A DNA stretch of 64,000 bases from Rhodococcus phenolicus. GTDB taxonomy: Bacteria > Actinomycetota > Actinomycetes > Mycobacteriales > Mycobacteriaceae. Position 1 is the first letter of the stretch; each line of letters begins with the position of its first letter. Shown here one piece after another: positions 53,360-61,449 of the stretch. The translations under genes were made by a program, and so were the position numbers. The notes under the pieces were generated by a model, which saw nothing but the letters and a program-made list of their open reading frames with translations, had not been told where the DNA came from and did not search any database. Location of the stretch: contig NZ_LRRH01000051.1 of NCBI RefSeq assembly GCF_001646785.1, positions 1-64,000 of the forward strand, given 5' to 3'.

Positions 53360-54154
53360 CTAGATCCGGGGGCGCTGGCCGGCTTGGCGCGCCATCGCGG
53401 ACGACGCGTTCACCACGCCGTCGTCGAAGCGGTCGAGGAGCAGCGCCTGTGTCGCGGCCAGGTGTGCGCGGGCGATGCGTTCGGCTTCGCTGTCGCGGCC
53501 GGCGGCGATCTCGTCGACGATGCGGCGATGGATGCGCACCGCCTCCTGCGCCTCTTTCTCGGACGGGTACTCGCCGCGGCGGGTGAGCACTTCTGCCCAC
53601 GCGACCTCCTGTGCCGACCACAGCGCAACCAGGCTGCTCACGACGTACCGCACGGTGACGTTCGGTGTGAAGGAGACGACGAGATCGTGGAATTCACGCG
53701 CGACCCGGGTGAAGGCGACGCCGTCGTCGACCACTTCGGCGCACGCGTTCACATTGGCTTCGAGGGTCGGAACGATCACCTCGGCGCGGTCCGGGCACCG
53801 CGCCAGTTCGGCTGCGCACATCGGTTCGAGCTTCTGCAGGCCTGCGGCGAGATCGCCGAGGGTGACGCGGGCGCCCTGCAGGGCCAGGCCCAGGTGGTAT
53901 GCGGCGGAGAACTCGTCCGGCCGGTGCACCTCGGCTCCGCCGACATTGCCGCGCCGCACGGTCACCAGGCCCTCGGTCTCGAGGATGCGCAGAGCCTCCC
54001 GGATCGAGGGATAACTGACGCCGAAATCCTTGACGAGCTGGTCCTGAGTGGGGAGTCGATAGTCGTCGTTCGAGAGGATGTGGTCGCGAAGCTCGGCTGC
54101 GACCGTTTCCGCGATGCGCCGCTGGGGAACTCGGCCGCGCCGCGGGGTCGTCAC
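53360..54154 (-). CDS. GntR-family (FadR/FCD) regulator of the catabolic island
   Basis: This 264-residue regulator has an N-terminal winged HTH (LPTQDQLVKDFGVSYPSIRE, wing VTVRRGNVGGAEV). The FCD-type helical effector domain includes FTRVAREFHDLVV and a late HRRIVDEIAAG, positions that often bind metal or an acid ligand. It sits between two oppositely directed catabolic arms, each with the same 29-bp element at its promoter, so it is the likely repressor of both and of itself. The GTG start has AAAGGCG upstream. Confidence 0.88.
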   Translation of the reverse strand: MTTPRRGRVPQRRIAETVAAELRDHILSNDDYRLPTQDQLVKDFGVSYPSIREALRILETEGLVTVRRGNVGGAEVHRPDEFSAAYHLGLALQGARVTLGDLAAGLQKLEPMCAAELARCPDRAEVIVPTLEANVNACAEVVDDGVAFTRVAREFHDLVVSFTPNVTVRYVVSSLVALWSAQEVAWAEVLTRRGEYPSEKEAQEAVRIHRRIVDEIAAGRDSEAERIARAHLAATQALLLDRFDDGVVNASSAMARQAGQRPRI

Positions 54155-54215
54155 GAAGTGCGCCTTTCGTCCATGAGCGCCAGTCTAGACAGAGCTCTCA
54201 CCATTCCTCCAATTA

Positions 54216-54244
54216 TTGACAGCCTTGATAGGAGCAAGTATTGC
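54216..54244 (+). promoter_or_regulatory. Promoter of the acyl-CoA dehydrogenase operon
   Basis: A perfect -35 TTGACA (54216-54221) and a -10 TATTGC (54239-54244) are 17 bp apart. The operator copy 2 starts within the spacer and covers the -10 and the expected start site, an ideal position for repression. Confidence 0.65.
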
Positions 54245-54263
54245 AATCCTTATTAGGATAGAC
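54235..54263. promoter_or_regulatory. Candidate GntR operator, copy 2
   Basis: CAAGTATTGCAATCC then TTATTAGGATAGAC repeats copy 1 with three substitutions. It overlaps the -10 of the right-arm promoter and lies 81 bp upstream of the gntR start. A related CCTTGATAGG occurs just upstream at about 54223. Confidence 0.7.
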
Positions 54264-54276
54264 GTAGGGTCCGGGC

Positions 54277-55449
54277 ATGGACTTCACGATGGGTGGGTCG
54301 GCTCCGGAGCTCAGGACCGAGCTTCGCAGGCTGGTGCAGGAACACGTGCCCGAGCACTTCCTCGGAGCATTCACCGACGATCCGGCCGATCTCGAAGCGG
54401 CGCAGTCCTTCTGCCGCCTGCTCGCCGAGCGCGGGCTGCTGTGCGCGGCCTGGCCGGAAGAGTTCGGCGGGCGCGGCGCCTCGATCTGGGAACAGACCGT
54501 CGTCCGCGAGGAGATGTGGGCGCACCACGAACCACGGGGCGCCCAGTACATGGGCGTGAACTGGGTCGGGCCCACCATCATGCGTCACGGGACCCCCCGT
54601 CAGCAGGATGTGCACCTGCCGCCCATCGCGCGCGGCGAGGTGATCTGGTGCCAGGGTTTCAGCGAACCCGAGGCGGGTTCGGACCTCGCGTCGTTGCGGA
54701 CCACCGCGCGCCGCGACGCCGACGGCTGGCTGATCTCCGGCCAGAAGATCTGGACGTCCTACGCCACCATGGCGCAGTGGTGCTTCCTGCTGGCCCGTAC
54801 CTCGACCGGCGCGCGGAAACAGCAGGGCCTCACGGTCTTTCTCGTTCCCATGTCCGCCCCGGGAATCGAGGTGCGGCCCATCCGGGCGATGCTCGGACCG
54901 CACCACCTCAACGAGGTCTTCTTCGACGACGTGCGCGTCACCGAGGCGGACGTGCTCGGCGAGGTCGACAACGGCTGGTCCGTCGTGCAGGAAGTCCTGT
55001 CCTACGAGCGCGTGGGCATCGCCCGGTACGCCCGCTGCGAGCGGTTGCTGCAGGCCGCACCTTCGGTTCTCGGTGACCGCTGGGACGACGTGCCCGACGA
55101 ACTCGTGGCCCGCTGGGCGCGAATGCTCACCCATTGCCGCCGAGCCCGCCTGCTCGCCTACCGCGTGGTGTCGCTGCAGGGCGCGGGCACGGTCCAGCCC
55201 GGCGACGCCGCGGCGTACCGGATCGCAGTCACCACCCTCGACCAGGGAAGCGCCGAAGTGCTCACCGAGATCGCCGTGTACGCCACGCCCCCCGACGGCA
55301 ACGCGGATGAATTCGACAATGCGACGGCCCTGTGGTTCCGCCGGGCGGTGGAGGACCACTGGCGGTACTCCCAGGCGGCCACGGTCGCGTCCGGCAGCAT
55401 CGAGATGCAACGCATTCTTCTCGCACGATCCCTCCTGGCGGCATCATGA
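54277..55449 (+). CDS. Acyl-CoA dehydrogenase, catalytic-type subunit (pair 1)
   Basis: This 390-residue FadE-type flavoprotein has the signatures WCQGFSEPEAGSDLASLRT and GQKIWTSYA and the C-terminal ASGSIEMQRILLARSLL. The full FAD and acyl-CoA fold is present. It is paired with the shorter partner gene through an ATGA overlap, as in heteromeric acyl-CoA dehydrogenases of mycobacterial steroid degradation. It probably desaturates a side-chain or ring-derived CoA thioester. Confidence 0.92.
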   Translation: MDFTMGGSAPELRTELRRLVQEHVPEHFLGAFTDDPADLEAAQSFCRLLAERGLLCAAWPEEFGGRGASIWEQTVVREEMWAHHEPRGAQYMGVNWVGPTIMRHGTPRQQDVHLPPIARGEVIWCQGFSEPEAGSDLASLRTTARRDADGWLISGQKIWTSYATMAQWCFLLARTSTGARKQQGLTVFLVPMSAPGIEVRPIRAMLGPHHLNEVFFDDVRVTEADVLGEVDNGWSVVQEVLSYERVGIARYARCERLLQAAPSVLGDRWDDVPDELVARWARMLTHCRRARLLAYRVVSLQGAGTVQPGDAAAYRIAVTTLDQGSAEVLTEIAVYATPPDGNADEFDNATALWFRRAVEDHWRYSQAATVASGSIEMQRILLARSLLAAS

Positions 55450-56399
55450 ACATCGAATTGAGCACGGAAGCAACCGACTACGGCCGCGAAGCGTTGCGGG
55501 CACTCGAGGCGGCGGGTGGTGACGACCTCGTCAGGCGTGTCGAGCACGATCCGTCGCTGCGGCAGGACATCGTCGCACCGATCCTCGCCGGCCTCGGTGC
55601 GTGGGATCTCGATCCGCGCCGGGACTCCGACGAACTCGAGGCGGCGGCCGCGCTGTGCCGCAGCGTCGGCTACTGGACGGTGCCGTACCCGGTCGCCGAG
55701 CGCCTCGCCCGCCCCTCCGATCTCGACGTCGACGGCCTGGTGGTGGTTGCCGATTCCGACCCCAAGGCGCCCATCGCGAACCTCGATCTGCGGTGGGTGG
55801 CCGTCTCACTGGACGGCCGGCGTAGTCACGCAGTCGCGCGGACGCCCAGCACGCCGCCGCGCATGTCCGCGTTCGCCGCGCAACTCGTCCTGGAACCGAT
55901 CGACGACAACGGCGCCGGCGACCTCGCTCTCGCGCTGGTCCTCCCGTGCTGGACCCTGCTGGGAATGCTCGACCGCGCAATGGATCTCACGCGGTCCCAC
56001 GTCCTGCTCCGCGAGCAGTTCGGTGCGCCGCTCGCCCGTCTGCAGAGCGTCCAGTTCCAGCTCACCGAAGCCGAAGTCGAACGCAGCGGACTCGACGTGC
56101 TCGCCAAGTACACGCTGTGGAGCATCCAGGCCGGCAACCCCGAGGCACTCGACGATGCGCTCGCTCTGAGGCTCGCGGCCGTGGAGGCGGCGCAGATCGT
56201 GTTCCGCATCGCCCACCAGCTTCACGGAGCCAGCGGGTTCTGCGACGAGACGACGGTGTCCTGGATCTCCCGCTACAGCATCCCGCTGAGACGCATCCCG
56301 TGGGGGCCGTCCGGCACGCTCGACGCGCTGACCCGCACAATCGGCCGACGCGGCCTGACCGGCCTGTTCACCCCCACCATCGAGAGGGCGCTGCTGTGA
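55446..56399 (+). CDS. Acyl-CoA dehydrogenase-like partner subunit (pair 1)
   Basis: This 317-residue protein is shorter than a full enzyme. The middle beta domain is reduced, but the C-terminal helices keep DRAMDLTRSHVLLREQFGAPLARLQSVQF and IAHQLHGASGFCDET. This fits the small, often non-catalytic partner in alpha2beta2 FadE complexes. The start ATG overlaps the upstream stop by 4 nt, as does its own stop with the hydratase. Confidence 0.88.
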   Translation: MNIELSTEATDYGREALRALEAAGGDDLVRRVEHDPSLRQDIVAPILAGLGAWDLDPRRDSDELEAAAALCRSVGYWTVPYPVAERLARPSDLDVDGLVVVADSDPKAPIANLDLRWVAVSLDGRRSHAVARTPSTPPRMSAFAAQLVLEPIDDNGAGDLALALVLPCWTLLGMLDRAMDLTRSHVLLREQFGAPLARLQSVQFQLTEAEVERSGLDVLAKYTLWSIQAGNPEALDDALALRLAAVEAAQIVFRIAHQLHGASGFCDETTVSWISRYSIPLRRIPWGPSGTLDALTRTIGRRGLTGLFTPTIERALL

Positions 56400-57193
56400 C
56401 CTACGACCTTCCCGATGTGCTCACCGTCGAATCCGACGGGCCCGTCCGGATCGTGACCGTCAACCGCCCCGACGAACTCAACGCCGTGAACGCGGATCTG
56501 CACCGGGCGCTGGCACTCGTGTGGCGGCAGCTCTCGGCCGACCGCGACGCCGCCGTCGTCGTGCTCACCGGTGCCGGCCGCGCCTTCAGCGCCGGCGGCG
56601 ACCTCGACTGGATCACCTCGTTCCTCGACGACCCGGTCGCGCGTGACGAGAGCATCCGCGAGGGCGCCGAGATCATCGAGGAGCTGCTCCGGTTCCCGCT
56701 GCCGGTGATCGCCGCGGTGAACGGGCCCGCGGTCGGGCTCGGCGCCAGCATCGCCGTGCTGTGCGACATCGTGCTCATGTCCGAGCGTGCGTATCTCGCC
56801 GATCCGCACGTCGCAGTCGGCCTGGTCGCCGGCGACGGGGGAGCAGCCTTCTGGCCGCTCCTCACCCCGATCCTGCGTTCACGCGAATACCTGTTCACCG
56901 GCGACCGCATCCCGGCCTCGACCGCCGTCGAGCTCGGTCTCGCCAGCCGCATCACCGCACCCGACGATCTGCTGCCCGAGGCCCGGCTCCTCGCGGCGCG
57001 GCTCGCCGCCCAGCCGGCGCAGGCACTGCGGGGTACCAAACGCGTCGTCAACATGTACCTGTCACAGGCGCTGGCCGGACCGATGCAGGCCGGCTTCGCC
57101 GCCGAGGTCGGCACGATGCAGACGCCCGAGCATCGGGACCGCCTTCTCGCGCTGCGCGCGAACACCGACCGGCGGAAGGAGCCCGCGAGATGA
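56396..57193 (+). CDS. Enoyl-CoA hydratase/isomerase family protein
   Basis: This 265-residue crotonase-fold protein has the oxyanion-hole segments GRAFSAGGDLDWI and VNGPAVGLGASIAVLCD, and RITAPDDLLPEA. The first catalytic Glu of classical hydratases is not obvious (YLADPHVAVGLVAGDG), so isomerase, hydratase or ring-opening hydrolase activity is open. It lies in the middle of the acyl-CoA dehydrogenase operon with 4-nt overlaps on both sides. Confidence 0.9.
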   Translation: MTYDLPDVLTVESDGPVRIVTVNRPDELNAVNADLHRALALVWRQLSADRDAAVVVLTGAGRAFSAGGDLDWITSFLDDPVARDESIREGAEIIEELLRFPLPVIAAVNGPAVGLGASIAVLCDIVLMSERAYLADPHVAVGLVAGDGGAAFWPLLTPILRSREYLFTGDRIPASTAVELGLASRITAPDDLLPEARLLAARLAAQPAQALRGTKRVVNMYLSQALAGPMQAGFAAEVGTMQTPEHRDRLLALRANTDRRKEPAR

Positions 57194-58386
57194 GTCCGGC
57201 GCCACCCGCACTCGACGAGTTCCGCGCCGAGATACGCGCTTGGTGCCGCGACCACGTCCCCGCGGGGTGGCGTGCGGCGCAGACCGGTGCCACCGACGAC
57301 GAATTCGTCGCCTTCCAGAAGCAGTGGTTCCAGGAACTGCGCAGTGCCGGATACGCCGTGCCGCACTGGCCGAAGCAGTGGGGTGGCGGCATGTCCGTCC
57401 CCGAGCAGGTCGTCCTTTACCAGGAACTGGCGGCCCACGACGCCCCACGGCTCGTCCTGCCGTTCGTCTCCATCCACCACGCGGCCTCCACGCTGCTCGC
57501 CGCCGGAACCGACGAACAACGCCGACGCCACCTGCCCGCGATCCTCGACGGCGAGATCTGGTGCCAGGGCTTCTCCGAACCCGGCGCCGGATCCGACATG
57601 GCGGCGCTCGCCACGACGGCCCGCAGGAACGGTGACCACTACATCGTCGACGGTCAGAAGCTGTGGGCGAGCGGCGCGGTGCACGCGGACCGGTGTCTGC
57701 TGCTCGCCCGCACCGATCCCGGCGCACCGAAGCGTCGTGGCATCTCGTACTTCCTGATGGACATGAGCAGCCCGGGCATCGAGGTCCGGCCGATCCGGCA
57801 GGCCACAGGCGAATCGCATTTCTGCGAGATCTTCCTCGAAGGCGTGGTGGTTCCCGAAGCCGACCGCGTCGGAGCGGAGAACGACGGGTGGAAGATCGCG
57901 CAGGAAACCCTCGGTGCGGAACGCGGTATGACCATGCTCGAACTCGCGGAACGACTCGGTACCGGCGGATTCGGCCGGCTCGTCGCGCTGTGCGCGCGGC
58001 CCGGACCCGACGGCACGGTTCCGCTCGACGATCCGGTGGTCGCGGACCGGCTCGCGGCGCTGGAAACGGAGATCGCGGGCCTGCGTGCCCTGTGTGCCGA
58101 TTTCGTCGCCGACGACCGGCCCGGCCCCGCGGACGCGTCGATCGTCAAGCTGTACTACAGCGAGTTGTTGCAACGCACAACCGATTTCGGTGCCGAGGTC
58201 GCCGGACTCGCGGCCCACACCGAATTGCGCAAGCCGCTGTCGAGCGGCTGGGAATCGGGAATGTGGGTGCTCGATTTCATCGGCTCCTGGGAATGGACGA
58301 TCCCCGGCGGCACCAGCGAGATCCAGCGCACCATCATCGGCGAACGCGGACTCGGCCTGCCCCACGAACCCCGGAGCGCGACGTGA
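57190..58386 (+). CDS. Acyl-CoA dehydrogenase, catalytic-type subunit (pair 2)
   Basis: This 398-residue FadE protein has VPHWPKQWGGGMSVPEQVVL, WCQGFSEPGAGSDMAAL, GQKLWASGAVHADR and the C-terminal TIPGGTSEIQRTIIGERGLG. It is a complete acyl-CoA dehydrogenase and forms a second pair with the next gene. The ATG overlaps the hydratase stop by 4 nt. Two pairs suggest two desaturation steps or two chain lengths in the pathway. Confidence 0.92.
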   Translation: MSPAPPALDEFRAEIRAWCRDHVPAGWRAAQTGATDDEFVAFQKQWFQELRSAGYAVPHWPKQWGGGMSVPEQVVLYQELAAHDAPRLVLPFVSIHHAASTLLAAGTDEQRRRHLPAILDGEIWCQGFSEPGAGSDMAALATTARRNGDHYIVDGQKLWASGAVHADRCLLLARTDPGAPKRRGISYFLMDMSSPGIEVRPIRQATGESHFCEIFLEGVVVPEADRVGAENDGWKIAQETLGAERGMTMLELAERLGTGGFGRLVALCARPGPDGTVPLDDPVVADRLAALETEIAGLRALCADFVADDRPGPADASIVKLYYSELLQRTTDFGAEVAGLAAHTELRKPLSSGWESGMWVLDFIGSWEWTIPGGTSEIQRTIIGERGLGLPHEPRSAT

Positions 58387-59486
58387 CCGGCACTCTCGAT
58401 CTGACCGAGTTCCACGACGAACTGCGCGCCGTCGCGCGAAGTATGCTCGCAGCCGCGGGTGCCGGCGCCGCACCGTCCTGGGATCTCGTCGCCGGGTCCG
58501 GATGGATCGGACTCGAAGCCCCCGAGCAATTCGACGGTGCCGGGGGAGGATTCGCGGAGGTTTCGATCGTCCTCGACGAATACGGACGGGCAGCGGCAGC
58601 GGGACCGCTTCCATCTGTTGCCGTTCTGGCCGTGCCGGTACTCGGCCTGGTCGAGCCAGGTCCGGCCCGGGACGGTTTGCTGAGTGAGTCCGTCGCCGGC
58701 GCGACCGTTCCGGTCCTGGTGCTGGGCGGCGGGGGGCTCGCGGCGCCACCGTTCCGCCTCGACTCCACCACGGGCGGGCATGTGCTGCGGGGAGAGGCCG
58801 GCTTCGTGCTCGACGCGCCCGTTGCCGACCGGCTGCTGGTGCCCGCGGCAGGACCGGACGGAACCGTCGTCCTCGTCGACGTCGACCCGGGTTCCGTGGG
58901 CATCGACGTGACGAATCAGCCCGTGCTCGATGCGACGAGATCCTTCGGGACGGTCGTCGCGAACGGGGCCGTGATCGCGGACGATGCAGTCCACTCGTTC
59001 CGGGGCGACCCCGCGCGTACGCTGCAGCACCTGTACGACCGCGCCGCGACCGCGGTCGCATGCGACAGTCTCGGGCTGGCCGAAGCGATGCTCGACACCA
59101 CCGTCGCCTACGTCGGCGTGCGCGAGCAGTTCGGGCGGAGGATCGGCTCTTTCCAGGCCGTCAAACATGCGTGTGCCGACATGCTCGTGGCGATCACGGT
59201 GTCCCGCCGGCTCGTCGCCGGTGCCGTGCGCGCACTCGTCGACGACGCGCCGGATGCCGCGGTCGCGGTATCGATGGCGAAGTCGCACGTGTGTGCCGCC
59301 GCCGTGGACGTCGCGGGCAAGGCCGTGCAACTCCACGGCGGCATGGGCTACACGTGGGAGAGCGGAATCCACGTGTATCTCAAACGCGCCACTCTGAACC
59401 GGTCGTTGTTCGGGTCCCCGGGGCAACACCGCAGACGACTCGCGGAGCGGTATGTGATTGCGGGGCAGGGACGGCCGGGTTCCTGA
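58383..59486 (+). CDS. Acyl-CoA dehydrogenase partner subunit (pair 2)
   Basis: This 367-residue protein has an acyl-CoA dehydrogenase fold with weak FAD motifs in the middle domain and a C-terminal domain with YVGVREQFGRRIGSFQAVKH and KAVQLHGGMGYTWES. It is probably the beta partner of the previous gene product. It starts in a GTGA overlap and ends the five-gene right arm. Confidence 0.9.
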   Translation: MTGTLDLTEFHDELRAVARSMLAAAGAGAAPSWDLVAGSGWIGLEAPEQFDGAGGGFAEVSIVLDEYGRAAAAGPLPSVAVLAVPVLGLVEPGPARDGLLSESVAGATVPVLVLGGGGLAAPPFRLDSTTGGHVLRGEAGFVLDAPVADRLLVPAAGPDGTVVLVDVDPGSVGIDVTNQPVLDATRSFGTVVANGAVIADDAVHSFRGDPARTLQHLYDRAATAVACDSLGLAEAMLDTTVAYVGVREQFGRRIGSFQAVKHACADMLVAITVSRRLVAGAVRALVDDAPDAAVAVSMAKSHVCAAAVDVAGKAVQLHGGMGYTWESGIHVYLKRATLNRSLFGSPGQHRRRLAERYVIAGQGRPGS

Positions 59487-59513
59487 GGTCATGCGTCGGT
59501 CGGGTGCCACTCG

Positions 59514-60203
59514 TCATGCCGGTGCCGGCGCGGAGCTGTGGGTCAGCACCCCGCTGTGCATCTCGTACAGCTCGTCGACGAGGTCGAGCCGGGCGAGGTC
59601 GTGGGTGACCATCACGATCGCGAGGTCCCGCTCGTGGGCGAGCCCGGCCAGCAACCCGACGATCTCCCGGCTGCGGGCCTCGTCGAGCGCCGATGTGGGC
59701 TCGTCGACCAGCAGCACCGACGGGTCGTTCATCAGGCTGCGGGCGATCGCGACGCGCTGCCTCTGTCCGCCGGACAACTGGTGGGGTCGCTTGTCGAGAT
59801 GACCGTCCAATCCGAGCGAGGTCAGCAGGTCGCGGGCCCGATCGCGATGGTCGCGAACCCGGCCGCCACGCAGATGCGCCGTCATCAGCAGCTGGTCCAC
59901 GGCAGTGAGCGACGCGAGCAGATTGGACTGCTGGAACACGAAACCGAGTTGCTCGCGGCGGAGCGCGGTGCGCTGGGACCGACTCAGTCCGGTGGTGTCG
60001 GTCCCGTTGACGGTGACGGTGCCGAAGTCGGGGGCGGTCAGCAGGCCCGCCACTGCGAGCAGACTCGACTTGCCCGATCCGGACGGGCCCGTGACCGCGG
60101 CCAGTTCACCGCGGCGGACGGCGAGGCTCACGTGGTCGAGCACGCGGAGCACGCCGTCGCCGTCGGGGTAGGTCAGGACTGTGTCGTGGAGAGTGATGCT
60201 CAC
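59514..60203 (-). CDS. ABC transporter ATP-binding protein, LolD/MacB type
   Basis: This 229-residue ATPase has Walker A GPSGSGKSSLL, Q-loop FVFQQSNLL, signature LSGGQRQRVAIARSL, Walker B SVLLVDEPTSALD and switch His in VTHDLARLD. This class works with FtsX-type permeases such as the one encoded just upstream, in lipoprotein release or antimicrobial-peptide efflux. The GTG start is 50 bp after the permease stop; the gap contains a heptamer repeat. Confidence 0.93.
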   Translation of the reverse strand: MSITLHDTVLTYPDGDGVLRVLDHVSLAVRRGELAAVTGPSGSGKSSLLAVAGLLTAPDFGTVTVNGTDTTGLSRSQRTALRREQLGFVFQQSNLLASLTAVDQLLMTAHLRGGRVRDHRDRARDLLTSLGLDGHLDKRPHQLSGGQRQRVAIARSLMNDPSVLLVDEPTSALDEARSREIVGLLAGLAHERDLAIVMVTHDLARLDLVDELYEMHSGVLTHSSAPAPA

Positions 60204-60217
60204 GGTCGTCTCATCTC

Positions 60218-60245
60218 TGTCGGGTGTCGGGTGTCGGGTGTCGGG
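60218..60245. repeat. Heptamer tandem repeat between ABC genes
   Basis: TGTCGGG is repeated four times between the permease stop and the ATPase start codon. The region should be prone to slippage, which would change spacing or leader structure rather than a protein. Confidence 0.85.
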
Positions 60246-60253
60246 TGCCCGTG

Positions 60254-61321
60254 TCAGCGGGCCGCACCGAGCGCCTCGAGAGGGTCCACGGTGGCGACGC
60301 GGATCACTGCGGCGGTTGCTCCGAGCATGCCCAGCACGACGAACGCGACGAACGGCACCGACGTGCCCGCCGCCGTGAGCGTGAACGGGACCACCTGGGC
60401 AGCAAGATTTCCCAGTCCGACCGCGGTCAGCGTGCCGAGACCCGCCCCGGTCACGAGCACCAGCAGTCCCTGACCGAGCGCGTCGCACAGCAGGTAACCG
60501 GGGGATGCGCCGATGGCCCCCAGCACGGCGAGGTCCTGGGTGCGCTGGACGGTCCACACGGTGAAGAATGCGCCTGCCACCAACGCGCCGACCACGAGCA
60601 GCATGCCCTGCATCAGGAGCAGCGAACCGCGCTCGGAACTGTAGCCTCCGATCGCGTTCACGGCTTCCGGAACATCGGCGATCGCCGTACCGGTGGCCGC
60701 GCCCACGGCGGAGGCGTCGAATGCGGCGGTCGTGCGCAGCGCGACGATGGTGCCCTCGCTGCCGCCCGACGTCGGTAACGCCAGCCAGTCGGCTCGGTCG
60801 AACCAGACCACCGGTTGGTGGCTGTAGTACGAGTCGTCGAGCAGCGCCCGCACCGTGAACGACCGCCCACCGGCCTCGACGCGCTGCCCGAGGTCCCAGC
60901 CGTTGTCGTCGGCGAGTGTCCGCTCGACCGCGACGTCGCCCGGCCGGAGCGGTACCGGCGCCGCGAACGATGAGCCGTCGACCCCGAATGCGGCCGCTCC
61001 GACGTCACCGCCTGCGCCCGTCACCCGTGTCGTCGCCACCCCGACGATCGCGGCGTCGTCGACGCCCGGTTGTGCGGCGAGGCCGCTGCGCTGCGCCTCG
61101 CCGATCCGGGAGTCGGCGAACGAGAGTTCCCGGTCCGGCGCGGGCGCGTCGAAGGCGAAGTGGTCGGCGCCGATGCCCTGCACCGCGGCGATCGACCGGT
61201 TTCCCAGTCCCGCGGTCAGCCCCGACAGCATCACCACCATCAGCGAGAGGAGGAACAGGACCGCGGTCGTCAATGCGAAGCGGCCCTTGGCGAACGCGAG
61301 GTCACGAATACCGAGGAACAT
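60254..61321 (-). CDS. FtsX-like ABC transporter permease
   Basis: This 355-residue permease has an N-terminal membrane segment (FALTTAVLFLLSLMVVMLSGL), a large extracytoplasmic MacB-like domain (residues ~45-240), then three C-terminal membrane segments in the FtsX domain (LLLMQGMLLVVGALVAGAFF onwards). It pairs with the adjacent ATPase. The ATG at 61321 gives the family N-terminus MFLGIRDLAFAKGRF. A two-component system starts divergently 128 bp away and probably controls it. Confidence 0.9.
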   Translation of the reverse strand: MFLGIRDLAFAKGRFALTTAVLFLLSLMVVMLSGLTAGLGNRSIAAVQGIGADHFAFDAPAPDRELSFADSRIGEAQRSGLAAQPGVDDAAIVGVATTRVTGAGGDVGAAAFGVDGSSFAAPVPLRPGDVAVERTLADDNGWDLGQRVEAGGRSFTVRALLDDSYYSHQPVVWFDRADWLALPTSGGSEGTIVALRTTAAFDASAVGAATGTAIADVPEAVNAIGGYSSERGSLLLMQGMLLVVGALVAGAFFTVWTVQRTQDLAVLGAIGASPGYLLCDALGQGLLVLVTGAGLGTLTAVGLGNLAAQVVPFTLTAAGTSVPFVAFVVLGMLGATAAVIRVATVDPLEALGAAR

Positions 61322-61436
61322 GGGTTCCAGCGTTGCCTGCGGCGGGGGCCGGTCGCATCGCACGAGGGTTGGGTTCTCCGGTCAATCGAAAGTTGGATTC
61401 CTGCGATCGGGGCAGGTCGGCGCCCTGCGGCGGTGT

Positions 61437-61442
61437 TAGCGT
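61437..61442 (+). promoter_or_regulatory. -10 element for leaderless histidine kinase gene
   Basis: TAGCGT ends 7 nt before the ATG at 61450; a leaderless transcript is likely. Confidence 0.45.
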
Positions 61443-61449
61443 GGACGAA

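Noticed and set aside
53164-53586. Plus-strand frame across the operator region as a small divergent gene
   Set aside because: No ribosome-binding site; it runs through the palindromic operator and then mirrors the gntR gene.
56401-59061. 886-codon minus-strand frame opposite the acyl-CoA dehydrogenase operon
   Set aside because: A shadow of three conserved genes with repetitive Arg/Ser-rich sequence.
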